Of a stretch of DNA of 64,000 nt, positions 45,993 through 55,354 are shown in pieces. Under the pieces are notes generated by a model. The model saw nothing but the letters and a program-made list of their open reading frames with translations, was not told the origin of the DNA and made no database searches. Positions within the stretch are counted from its first letter, which is position 1. Each line of letters opens with the position of its first letter. The DNA is from Bolinopsis microptera (taxonomy: Eukaryota > Ctenophora > Tentaculata > Lobata > Bolinopsidae): assembly GCF_026151205.1 (NCBI RefSeq), contig NC_087081.1, positions 16,795,053-16,859,052 on the forward strand, given 5' to 3'. Made by a program: the position numbers and the translations under genes.

Positions 45993-48887
45993 ATGAACTT
46001 TGCCCTGTTCAATTGCAGATCCATCTGCAATAAAACTGCTGGAGTCATGCAATTGCTTGAAGACTTTGATACTGATATTTGCTGTGCTACAGAAACTTGG
46101 CTGAGAAAAGATGACAATGCTAAGTTTTCTGAGATGAAAGAACTTGGATATTCCATTCATAGCCAGCCAAGAGCTGGGCGGGGAGGAGGTGTTGCTGTTC
46201 TATATAAGAAAAGTCTTAAAGTGACTCCTCAGAAGTGCAAGCGATTCAAAACGTTTGAGTCTTGTGAATGTACCTTCAAATCATCTTCTGGAGATATACT
46301 ACGAATTGTTTCAATTTACCGTTCTGGCACCTCCACATCTCAGAGTGCTAACATCCCCCAATTTCTAACTGACTTTGAGCAACTCTTGGTTGATTTAGTA
46401 GACAAACCTGGAAAGCCCTTGATCATGGGTGACTTTAATATCCACATTGAAGACGAAAATGATTCAGTTGCACAAAGGTTTAATTCACTACTTAAGTCTT
46501 GTGGGTGGGTGCAACAAATTTCAGCTGCAACACACAGAGATGGGGGCATATTAGATCTTGTAATTACCAGGGATGGTTCTTTTACTCACGATTGCATTGA
46601 AGTTCTAGATCCTGTCATTACTGATTCTGGTACATCGTCTGACCACTACTTTGTTGCTTTCAATTGCAATGTATCTCCAGCACCCATAGGCACTCTAGAA
46701 CCAATTACTTACAGAAACATTGCTTGCATAGACCTAGATGCTTTTGTTGAGGATATTCTTAAGTCAAAACTATGTGACACTGATTGCTTCAATGACCTCG
46801 ATAGTGCAGTTGATATCTATGAGTCTGAGTTGAGCAGTATTTTGGACAAGCATGCTAAAGAAAAAACTTTCATCCCAAGAAAAGATCATAACGCTGAATG
46901 GTGGTCTACACACTGTCAACAAGCAAAAGCAATGAGAAGAAAGATTGAGAGACTGTATCAAAAGAATCATGATTGCCCAGATTATAAACGACTGTACAGG
47001 AAAGCATCAGAGAGAGCATCCTCAGTCATTGTATCCACAAGAGATCACTTCTACAAAACAAGGTTACAAGATAGTGCAGGTGATGCTAAAAAGACTTATT
47101 CCATCGTTAATAAGTTGCTCAATAAAGAAAAAGTTAGTACTACTACACCTTCTTGCTCTTCAAATCTTGAGAGTGCTAACAACTTTGCACAGTTCTTTAA
47201 ATCAAAGGTCGACAACATATACAACAACATTTATTTAGAACAACAATCGCAAGATTCTCCTAACTCAGATGAATTTGTTCCTCTTTCTAATAGCCCAAAG
47301 ATAGTACAATTCCGTCATGTGTCTGATGAAGAACTAGTAAGCATCATAAAGAATATGTCTAACAAATTCTGTGATCTTGACCCCATACCTACAAAGATTC
47401 TCATCAAGTGTCTCCCAGAACTCCTTCCTCTGATCTCATTTATAGTCAATGAATCATTAGTTAAAGGTGAGTTTCCTATAAAACTTAAGGAGGCTCTCAT
47501 TCGTCCAAGTTTGAAGAAACGTGGCCTTGACGGTGAATCTCTATCTAACTATAGGCCTATTAGCAATCTCTCATTCTTGTCAAAAATCATTGAGAAGTGT
47601 GTATCTATACAGCTCACCAGTTATCTTGAGGATAACAACTTGCTTTCTAAAGTTCAGTCCGGCTATAGGAAGTTTCATAGCTGTGAAACTGCAACAACCA
47701 GAATCCATAACGACATCTTGATAACTATTGACAAGAAAACTAAAGTTGTTCTTTTACTTCTAGATTTGAGTGCTGCCTTTGATACTGTCAATCACCCAAG
47801 ATTAATCAAGAAGCTAAGATCTGCTTATGGCATTACAGGCATTGCTCTTACATGGATCAGGTCCTACTTGGCTAACCGTTCATTTTGTGTCAAAGTCAAG
47901 GATTCGTCTTCCTCAGCAACTGTTCTTGAGATAGGTGTGCCACAAGGTTCAATCCTTGGCCCCCTGCTATTCATATTGTACACCAAAGATCTTGAGAACA
48001 TTGCAAGTATGCATGGGTGCTGTATTCATTTGTATGCTGATGACACCCAGCTGTATTTCACTCTTGATTCTGATGACCCATCACAGCTAGAGCACAATAT
48101 GGAACACTGTATGTCTGATATCAAGAAATGGATGACAAACAATTTCCTTCAACTGAATTCTTCTAAGACTGAAGTCATCGTTATATCCTCTAAATTTGAC
48201 TCAACAAATATTCCAGCCTCTCTACAGATTGTTAAGGATCAAGAGCCACATGTTGTTAGTGGAACTGTGAAGAGTCTTGGGCTGTATTTGGACAGTTATC
48301 TTTCAATGAGTGATCAGATTACGTCAGTGGTTCAAGCATGTAATATTCAGATCAGAAATTTGTGGTTTATTGCATCAAAACTGTCTTTTAACCTTAAGAT
48401 TCAGCTTGTTCATGCTCTAGTACTCTCTAGAATTGATTATTGCAATAGCGTATATTTTGGACTGAGCTCTTATGATTTAAGTCGTTTACAGAAGGTGCAA
48501 AATTCTGCTGTAAGATTTATTTTCGGGAGAGGAAGAAAGGCACACACTACTCCACTACTTAAGAAAGTTCATTTTCTACCAGTTAGATTTAGAATAGATT
48601 TTAAGATTGCCCTACTTGCCTACAAGTGTTTAAATAATATAGCTCCTCCTTACTTAAAAGAGTTGATATCTCCTAGGCAGCAAAGTTTTAAAAATGTACG
48701 TCTTGATAATGATTATTTTTACCTTAGTTTTCCGCCCTCTCCTAACTATGTAAACACAGAGAAAGCTTTTAGTCACTGTGCAGTTAAAGTATTTAATTCC
48801 TTGCCATACGACATAAGATCAGCTGAGTCAGTTACATCTTTCAAGACCAAACTTAAAACATACTTCTTTTCTCTAGCATTTGATTGA
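45993..48887 (+). CDS. L2/CR1-type LINE ORF2: endonuclease-reverse transcriptase, intact frame
   Basis: 964 codons from ATG 45993 with no break. APE-type endonuclease at residues about 1-215: N-C-R-S-I, then C-A-T-E-T-W-L, G-D-F-N-I-H, G-G-I-L-D-L-V-I, and S-D-H-Y-F. RT at about residues 470-760: R-P-I-S-N-L-S-F-L-S-K-I, Q-S-G-Y-R-K-F-H-S, D-L-S-A-A-F-D-T-V-N-H, G-V-P-Q-G-S-I-L-G-P-L-L, and the active site L-Y-A-D-D-T-Q-L. A thumb and C-terminal region follow. The protein nicks target DNA and copies element RNA at the nick. It begins 29 bases after ORF1 stops, so termination-reinitiation is likely. The intact frame marks a fairly young insertion, but ORF1 appears truncated. Clade (L2 rather than CR1) is inferred from the ATT-repeat tail. 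Confidence 0.92.
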   Translation: MNFALFNCRSICNKTAGVMQLLEDFDTDICCATETWLRKDDNAKFSEMKELGYSIHSQPRAGRGGGVAVLYKKSLKVTPQKCKRFKTFESCECTFKSSSGDILRIVSIYRSGTSTSQSANIPQFLTDFEQLLVDLVDKPGKPLIMGDFNIHIEDENDSVAQRFNSLLKSCGWVQQISAATHRDGGILDLVITRDGSFTHDCIEVLDPVITDSGTSSDHYFVAFNCNVSPAPIGTLEPITYRNIACIDLDAFVEDILKSKLCDTDCFNDLDSAVDIYESELSSILDKHAKEKTFIPRKDHNAEWWSTHCQQAKAMRRKIERLYQKNHDCPDYKRLYRKASERASSVIVSTRDHFYKTRLQDSAGDAKKTYSIVNKLLNKEKVSTTTPSCSSNLESANNFAQFFKSKVDNIYNNIYLEQQSQDSPNSDEFVPLSNSPKIVQFRHVSDEELVSIIKNMSNKFCDLDPIPTKILIKCLPELLPLISFIVNESLVKGEFPIKLKEALIRPSLKKRGLDGESLSNYRPISNLSFLSKIIEKCVSIQLTSYLEDNNLLSKVQSGYRKFHSCETATTRIHNDILITIDKKTKVVLLLLDLSAAFDTVNHPRLIKKLRSAYGITGIALTWIRSYLANRSFCVKVKDSSSSATVLEIGVPQGSILGPLLFILYTKDLENIASMHGCCIHLYADDTQLYFTLDSDDPSQLEHNMEHCMSDIKKWMTNNFLQLNSSKTEVIVISSKFDSTNIPASLQIVKDQEPHVVSGTVKSLGLYLDSYLSMSDQITSVVQACNIQIRNLWFIASKLSFNLKIQLVHALVLSRIDYCNSVYFGLSSYDLSRLQKVQNSAVRFIFGRGRKAHTTPLLKKVHFLPVRFRIDFKIALLAYKCLNNIAPPYLKELISPRQQSFKNVRLDNDYFYLSFPPSPNYVNTEKAFSHCAVKVFNSLPYDIRSAESVTSFKTKLKTYFFSLAFD

Positions 48888-49066
48888 TTTTGCATTTACA
48901 TAGGTAAAATGAACTTGTCATGTCTAATTTTCAATTAAACTAAGCTCAGTTAATGTAAGAGCCGCTTTAGAAAGCACTGGAGTTTATCTCCAGGATTAAA
49001 TTATATCGAGTTATATGATTTAGCTATAAGGCGGTTTATAAATGTTGTAATTATTATTATTATATA
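48888..49066 (+). other. L2-like LINE 3' untranslated region with (ATT)n tail
   Basis: The region ends in ggcggtttataaatgttgta followed by ATT repeats, the kind of short-repeat tail and stem sequence that L2-type LINEs carry. The tail is cut by a DNA transposon inserted at a TA dinucleotide (49065-49066). Confidence 0.75.
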
Positions 49067-49083
49067 CCTTACAAGACATTTTT
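49067..49083 (+). repeat. Left terminal inverted repeat of the pogo-like transposon
   Basis: CCTTACAAGACATTTTT, directly after the TA target site; identical in reverse complement to 52532-52548. Confidence 0.95.
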
Positions 49084-49267
49084 GTGGCTGACCAATTTGC
49101 GACGACCGAAATTTTGGCGGTCCGAAAATATGGCGAAATTGAACAAAAACCGTCACATTTCGGACGTCACAGAAAATAAGGGTATTTTTCATCATTTTGT
49201 TTTCTGACACAAAGGAAATTCAAAATTTTCTAAAAATCGGTAAAATCATGTTGAAACAAAATGAAAC

Positions 49268-49801
49268 TTATAAATCGTTTTCTTCATCTTCCTCTAAGGA
49301 GTCCGGCTCGACTCTTTCAGTTTCATGCTGTTCTCCAGTGTACTCCCAGGAGTAAGATTCTCGGATAAGCTGCTTCATCTTGTACACGATGTCTCCGAGG
49401 CCTTTGAAGGTAAGTTTCAACTTGACTTCCAATCCACCGGAGGGTATAGGGGAACGACGGAGTCTGCTATCCTCAACAACTCCATTAATTTCCCCACCGT
49501 GGCACATGAAATAGTGACAGAGTTTACTAACTTCTAACGGAATATGTCCGACGGTTACCAACTGTGGAACAAGCAAACCTCTTCCGTCCTTTATCCGCTT
49601 CACGGCACACGCATACCGATCATGTTGAAGAGACACATCGTTAGTTTCCCGATGGATAGTAACCTTCTCACCATCATAGATATCAGTCCATGTGGTTACT
49701 TTGTAGTGATGGAAACCTCGCGCTGCTACAGTGTAGGAGAAAGAGGTAGGAGTATCGGGCTCAGGAATATCCTCCAAGTCAGGTACCGGATTCATGTTCA
49801 T
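49268..49801 (-). CDS. HIRAN-domain-like protein carried by the transposon
   Basis: 177 codons from ATG at 49801 to TAA; the open frame extends upstream only to non-ATG codons. From about residue 20 the protein reads like a stand-alone HIRAN domain of the kind frequent in cnidarian genomes: A-A-R-G-F-H-H-Y, then H-D-R-Y-A-C-A-V-K-R-I, V-G-H-I-P-L-E-V-S, H-G-G-E-I-N-G-V-V, and G-G-L-E-V-K-L-K-L-T-F. It ends in a very acidic tail (E-E-D-E-E-N-D-L). HIRAN domains of HLTF/Rad5 bind the 3' end of single-stranded DNA; here there is no helicase. Lying inside perfect transposon ends and divergent from the transposase, it is probably element-encoded and may take part in transposition or repair of the excision site, which is inference. 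The family call is by motif pattern only. Confidence 0.65.
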   Translation of the reverse strand: MNMNPVPDLEDIPEPDTPTSFSYTVAARGFHHYKVTTWTDIYDGEKVTIHRETNDVSLQHDRYACAVKRIKDGRGLLVPQLVTVGHIPLEVSKLCHYFMCHGGEINGVVEDSRLRRSPIPSGGLEVKLKLTFKGLGDIVYKMKQLIRESYSWEYTGEQHETERVEPDSLEEDEENDL

Positions 49802-50437
49802 GATGAGTTGGGTGAGGAACAATTGGTATTTGCTTAAAATCTGAAGATTTGCATCTTTTATGCGGCTCAAATGCCGCGTTACTTTCTCTTTCTAGTTTCT
49901 GGTTCTAATTTCTTTTGTTCAGTTACCTGAAAACACTCCCTATTAAGCTATTAATATCGCCCCGGTTTTAGTCTCAAATGTTAGCATTAATGCTAATTAC
50001 AGGTTATCACATCCGTTGAACTTTGATATAATCTGTTTCATGAACAACCGCTTAAAAGTTGTTTTTCTCACGGCCTCCATCCGCGACGGTAATTGAGGTC
50101 TGCATATCAGGGCATCTCAGTTTTTAGCATAGAGGAGTGCCCCATATTGATACGCCTCTTCCACCGGTATTTCATTTTTATTATCAGACCACCGGAATTG
50201 CGCCTCTTCCACTGGAAACTGAACATCCGCGCGTGATTGGCCACTGGTTTGTTTACATTATATTTCATTGGCTGTCGTTATCGGCACTACCACCAATCAC
50301 AGGGAAGCCTGTACTCCTGCCTCCCATCATTTTAGAATCATTCTGCTAATCTTGATAGTGCTCTAAGTTACTCTCGCTTGCCAGTTACCCAGTTTACGTA
50401 CAGTTACACTGTTGAATACCTCCCGTTACGTCTTGGT
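49802..50437. promoter_or_regulatory. Divergent intergenic region of the pogo-like transposon
   Basis: This region separates the start codons of the minus-strand HIRAN ORF and the plus-strand transposase, so both promoters should lie here. A CGCCTCTTCCAC motif occurs twice (about 50153 and 50201), each near an ACCGG or ACTGG. No TATA box could be assigned. Confidence 0.45.
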
Positions 50438-52121
50438 ATGAGTCTTCATCGCTACTTCCAGCCGGCCCAAGCTTTCCAGGGGCCACAAAGTCTGCAGTTA
50501 TCATCTATTGGAGATACTGTAACTCAATCGGAAGTAAATCTGGCAACCGCTGCAGTGAATAACGCTCGAGAAGATACAAGAAATAGACGTCACAAAACAG
50601 TTCCTAGCTCAGTCAAGGTAGCGTGTATTGAACACTGCAAATTGTATGGTCCATCAAGCACACTGAGAACATTTGCAGCAAGATATCCCCAGTACTATTT
50701 TTCTGAACCATCTCTTCGAAGATGGAAAAAAATTGCTGTCCACGCTGAAACAAACGCAGAAATTCAGAACGGAGCGATCCCTCGTTCTATGGAATCCTAT
50801 TTTAATGACAAACGGGGTAGACCGAATGTGCTTGCTAAAGCTCAACTTCAGAAAGTGAAGGAGATAATACTTGGATCAAGAATAGCGGGTGCTGCTCTGC
50901 GGACTGATGATATCATCTCGATTGGTCATGCTGTACTAATGATGAATGCTCCACACTTACTAGTTGAAAACGGTGGTACTTTACAGCTAACAGAATCGTG
51001 GGCTAAGCGAATTCGTAAGAATCTAGGACTCACCCTGCGGAAAGGGACAACAGATAAAAGAACACCCTCTCCACGATTCTTGAACGAAACGAAACTCCAG
51101 TTTCAGCACCAAATATGGACGAAGGTGAAGCGCTTCAACATACCCGCCACTCTTGTTATAAACTGCGACCAGACTCCTCTATCCTATGTGAATGCTGGGA
51201 ACTACACTTTTGAAGCTGTCGGGGCGAGAGCTGTCCCGATTGTCGGGAAAGGGGATAAGAGGATGATCACGGGGACGTTCACCGTAACAGCAGTCGGCAA
51301 ATTCCTCCCTATGCAGCTAATATACACCGGTAAGTTGATCATATATATTTTCTAGTCTTTTTATGATCCTGAGTGAATCTTCGAGTTTCACATATTAATA
51401 AACTGATTGTACTAGTGAGCGAGGTTCAATTCTTAGACTTGAAATTAAAGTTTCATCAAACTGCTCTTGAAAATGTATGATTTGGTCCAATATATTTCAG
51501 GAATAATTATCTAGTATTAACAACTTGTTTTTTTCTTCAGGAAAAACGGTACGCTCGCAGCCTAGAGGTTTTAAGTTCCCGGAGGGATTCGACGTGACGC
51601 AAAATCCCAAGCACTGGAGTAATGAAGTAACAGTTTTGCAGTATATCGACAACATATTGGTTCCTAACGTCACGAGATTGAGATCAGAGGAGGGACTCGC
51701 AGCTGACCAGGAGGCTTTATTGATATTCGATTCTTTTAGTGGACACTTGACCGCTGGGGTGAAACATAAACTTGCAAGTAACCATATTAGCCATGTTATG
51801 GTCCCTCCTAACCTTACAAATAGATTTCAACCATTAGATGTTTCCGTGAATAAAGCCGCTAAAAACGTTGTTAGGAAATGTTACAGTGAATATTATTCTA
51901 GTGAGGTTCAACGTCAGCTGACTACAGGTGTCGGTGCACATGACGTTGCCGTTGATTTGAGATTATCGGTTCTTAAAGCTAAGCACGCGAATTGGATAGT
52001 TGAGATCTTTAATAAATTTCAATCTGAGAAAGGTGTTGCTATAATCAAAAACGGGTTTAGAAAAGCTGGAATAACTGAAGCGATGGAAATGGTAGATTTT
52101 CCGGAACAAGATCCTTTTTAA
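50438..52121 (+). CDS. Pogo/Tigger-like DDE transposase, two exons
   Basis: Exons 50438-51329 and 51541-52121 join in phase 1 at GTAAGT and a pyrimidine-rich CAG to give 490 residues. The ATG at 50438 was chosen; the frame extends to a TTG upstream. Residues about 55-110 are a CENP-B/pogo-type helix-turn-helix (S-V-K-V-A-C-I-E-H ... L-R-R-W-K). The DDE_1 catalytic core shows three acidic residues in the expected contexts: D244 in N-C-D-Q-T-P, D361 in L-I-F-D-S-F-S-G-H, and D397 in Q-P-L-D-V-S-V-N, a DD35D spacing. The enzyme should cut and paste the element at TA sites. All catalytic residues and splice sites are present, so it could be active. Confidence 0.9.
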
Positions 52122-52531
52122 ATTGACTTGAGTAATAAGATGATTACTGATTAGTAGTTCAATCTAAAATCTAAATTTTACTCTACTGATCAATGACAGT
52201 ATATCTGCATCACATGACTTATTGAGTTTGGTATTAAATTGTTTATCTTGACTTAGTCTCTTAGTATCTTATAAGACGTTTATGTTAGCACATAAATGTA
52301 ATTTATTGTAAATTTAAAACGTATTACTTGACATTAAATTCATCATGGAATATTGTGTTTATTTGTCCCACCATCATATCACTAACTTTTCAAGAACAAA
52401 ATGAATCGATGAAGCCACAATTATTGGAATAAGCTAAAAATAATGCGACGGATTCTATTACGACGACCGAAATTGTGGCGGTCCGAAAATATGGCGAAAT
52501 TTCGGGAAAACCGTCGCATTTCGTACGTTAT

Positions 52532-52548
52532 AAAAATGTCTTGTAAGG
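52532..52548 (-). repeat. Right terminal inverted repeat of the pogo-like transposon
   Basis: AAAAATGTCTTGTAAGG followed by TA; exact reverse complement of the left end. Confidence 0.95.
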
Positions 52549-52550
52549 TA

Positions 52551-54080
52551 GTTGTAATTCTGAAATAATTTAAGTTACACAATTCTAATTATTTACAAGT
52601 GTGTAGGGATAATTTAGAAATGTTATATAATGCTAGTTTTAGAAAAATAGATAAATCGAGTGTGTATGGTTCAATCTTATTTTAAGGTCCTATAGCATTA
52701 TGCACTTGCCAGTATTTGAGTGGAAATCTGGGCTCTTATAATAGGCTGTATAATTTTCGTTCACAGAGAGAATTGAATGGATTGCTCTCGCTGTGGCAGT
52801 GAGTGTGGTAGGATCTAGAGTTTTGTTGGAGAGCAAACCGACTAGGTCAGTAATGTTTAGGGGATGGAAATTGAATTTTTCCCTAACTGAGGAGTAGAGC
52901 AAACAGTCAATCAATACGTGACTTTCGTCCTCAATAGGCTTGAGCCCTTTGCTGAAAAAGCAGTAGGTGCACCAACGTTCTTCTCTTGGTACAAGGGGGG
53001 TTTCGTATCTGCCCCTTTCGATCTAGAGGTTGTGGCAGCTGATACGAAACCTTGTCAGACTTTTTCGAACATCCGGTATTTTGATAATTCGTAGGTATGC
53101 CTCTGGTTCGAAATCAAGTTTAATTAAGTTATAGAATTCTAGTTTTGGCGAGGAGGCCTTGGCAGCTTTCCAGGTATTCACGAATTCTTCCCTCATGTTA
53201 TGACTGATTTGGGTGGAGAGCTTAGATTTTGAGGAAGATGAGGGGGTGAAGTTGTATTTGGTGAGAAGCTTTGAGATGTTGGTATACCAAGGAAGTCCCA
53301 ACATGATTTGTTCGTGAAATGCAGCACAGAGTAGTTCATTTTCAGTGTTTTCAAGGCGACTATAGTAATCTATTGCAAGTTTGCAGGCTTCAAAGAATAG
53401 AGGGTGGCGCCCGCTTTCGCCCCAGCAACCTATATTTGATGCTTTTGAATGTACAGACAAAGACCACTTGATAAACTTTAGGTGGAATTTTTCATAGTGG
53501 TCTTCAGTGGCGTAACGTTGCCTGTTGGCGCCCCCCTGCCGAAAAAAGCGCCCCCCTGTTGGCGCCCCCTCCCCTTTTGGTGCCCATCCCTAAAATTGAA
53601 CAAATTAGGTGATTTTAAAGAATATGCCGCGGCCGGTAAAATCTCTTAAAAAGTGTGTATCTAGAGCAAAACGCGCAGTTTTGCTAGTACTTTAGTTAAG
53701 TTTTCAAAATTGTCCCACATTCAAACGACGATTTGGCGCCCCCCTAAGACGGCGCCCCCCTGCACAGCGGGGTCAGCAGGGCCTTTCGTTACGCCACTGG
53801 TGGTCTTGTGCAATGTACTTCAAGGTATGCTGGGGGTTGGCTTTGTCATCTATTTTTGAAAGGTATCTCATGGTTTTTGAATGGGGGCATAAGACTTGAC
53901 AGCCATAAAGCAGGATTGGTTTTATTAAGGAGTCAAATAGAATATTAAGGGCACGGTGTGAGAGGGCATCCTTAACTATTTTGCCTTTGAGGCCATAGAG
54001 AGCACGGAGAGCCTTGGCCCTCAGTTCAGTATTTGCTGCTGTAAACGATCCATTTCTGTGGAATATTATGCCAAGATATT
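52551..54080 (-). pseudogene. 5'-truncated LINE ORF2, C-terminal part (minus strand)
   Basis: From 54080 leftwards the minus strand begins within the post-RT part of a LINE ORF2 (E-Y-L-G-I-I-F-H-R-N-G-S-F, R-A-L-Y-G-L-K), runs to 53800, is cut by a short DNA element, and continues from 53496 (W-S-L-S-V-H ... N-I-G-C-W-G-E-S-G-R-H-P) to a stop near 52690. A Cys/His-containing end (C-T-Y-C ... H-V-L-I-D-C) is typical of these ORFs. The 3' untranslated part is itself split by the L2-like LINE and pogo-like transposon; its tail is probably (TTGTATCC)n at 44991-45038. Target duplication CATTCA flanks the block (44985-44990 and 54081-54086). There is at least one break near 53020. Confidence 0.8.
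53505..53799. mobile_element. hAT-type short non-autonomous element, 295 bp
   Basis: The ends are CAGTGGCGTAACG and its reverse complement, with an 8-bp target duplication GTGGTCTT (53497-53504 and 53800-53807). Both the CAGTGGCGTA start and the 8-bp duplication are hAT hallmarks. It has no ORF. The interior carries three short repeats of GGCGCCCCCCTG-like sequence. Removing it rejoins the minus-strand LINE frame exactly. Confidence 0.93.
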
Positions 54081-54369
54081 CATTCATGCAGTCAGACAGA
54101 TCTTTGAAGAGGAATCCTCAGAAGCAATCCTTCTTGTTGACATGCTGAAAACGCTTTCAATGCAACACAGCCCTTAGGAACCTTCAATACACCTGTCCAG
54201 AGCTGTTCACTTACATCCTAAATACATGCAGACAAGAAGCTGACCTATTCATCCCCAACAGTGATGATCTCATTTTGTCTCAGGAAGGAACAACACAGGG
54301 AGATACCAGTGCACTTGGATGGTATGCACTTAGCCTGATGCCTCTACTTAGAGAAGTCTAGGCAAAACA
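54081..54369 (+). pseudogene. Element X reverse transcriptase, part B
   Basis: Continues part A from H-A-V-R-Q-I-F-E-E-E-S-S-E-A-I-L-L-V-D, through a 2-base insertion that shifts the frame just after the L-V-D motif, to N-A-F-N-A ... I-L-S-Q-E-G-T-T-Q-G-D-T-S-A-L, then a TAG. The G-T-T-Q-G-D segment is RT motif 4-like. It ends at the copia target duplication AAACA and resumes at 60062. Degenerate. Confidence 0.8.
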
Positions 54370-54559
54370 TGTTTTACTGGTTAGACGGTGCAATGATAGG
54401 CAGTAATTGTAGTGTAAAAACAGCCCCACCACTCCTATGGAGATAGATGGTTAGTCATCTTAATAAATAAATAAATGAATATAAATACAAATACAATCCA
54501 TAATAGAAATAGAAACACTGCAGCGATGTGGCCCTCGCAGCTCAGTGAGAATACTAACA
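54370..54559 (-). repeat. Ty1/copia 3' LTR (190 bp)
   Basis: TG...CA-bounded repeat identical to 59872-60061 except for one visible difference (C at 54377 where the other copy has T). AAACA precedes it. A purine-rich tract (GGGGTAAGA on the minus strand) abuts its inner edge, as expected for plus-strand priming. Confidence 0.95.
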
Positions 54560-54922
54560 TCTTACCCCAATTTCTAAAACAGATTAAAACTTTTCCAAAA
54601 ACTATCATCATCACTTTTCCAAAAACTATCATCACATTCTCAATTCTTTCTTCCTTCCTTTTTCAAAAATCATAATAATACTGTTCATTTCAATTCTTTC
54701 AGTCCTTTCAATTTCTTACACTGTACTAATCATAGTCTGTATCCCGTTCTCACAACGGCCATAGATAGCAGGAGAAAGTAAGTAGTCTGTCACGTTGAGA
54801 GCAAGGTGAGAGTAGGTACTAGCCAAGAGGAGAGCCACACTACCACAGAGAGATCACAAGATCCAAAAACAAAGCAGAGATGCACAGGTACCAATTCCTT
54901 GTGAAACCCTGTAAATATTGTT

Positions 54923-54924
<2 letters not shown>

Positions 54925-54969
<45 letters not shown>

Positions 54970-55070
54970 ATGGGCTGATTCTTGACAAAGTGTCACCGGG
55001 ACTTCGGATTGTCTTTTTCTTTTAATAAGCTGTTCTTGACAAAGTGTCACCGGGACTTCGGATTGTTGTT

Positions 55071-55116
<46 letters not shown>
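54925..55116 (-). repeat. Twin A-tailed segments inside the copia 3' region (SINE-like?)
   Basis: On the minus strand there is a poly-A run, then a segment containing CAATCCGAAGTCCCGGTGAC, then a short linker, the same segment again, and another poly-A run. Each 32-bp unit is followed by A-rich sequence, as if two short A-tailed sequences were joined in tandem. No tRNA-like promoter boxes were recognised. It could also be a copy-number artefact of poly-A slippage. Confidence 0.5.
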
Positions 55117-55117
<1 letters not shown>

Positions 55118-55354
55118 TTAATTTAGGTTAATTATACATTAAAGTCATCGTCACTCATAATTATAAACAAATTATAAACAATTAAAAAAAAACAAATGCA
55201 CACTGTTTCATTGGCGTCAAAACCTACCACTAATTAAAAAACCATTAAATACCAATTAAATTGAAACAATTTCTCCTTTATTTAGCATCACTAAAAGTTT
55301 ATCACTGTTACTGGTTATTTTAGTAAAGGGATCCGCAAGCTGTTTAGCTCCCTC

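Larger units (their letters stand above)
49067..52548 (+). mobile_element. Pogo/Tigger-like DNA transposon with divergent HIRAN ORF, 3,482 bp
   Basis: The ends are perfect inverted repeats: CCTTACAAGACATTTTT at 49067-49083 and its reverse complement at 52532-52548, each next to a TA (49065-49066, 52549-52550). TA target duplication is the rule for Tc1/mariner/pogo elements. Inside each end lies a second motif (cgacgaccgaaatt[t/g]tggcgg) in direct, not inverted, orientation (about 49099 and 52463). The cargo is a plus-strand spliced transposase (50438-52121) and a minus-strand HIRAN-like ORF (49268-49801), reading away from each other across 0.64 kb. Both frames are intact, so the copy looks young. 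Confidence 0.88.
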
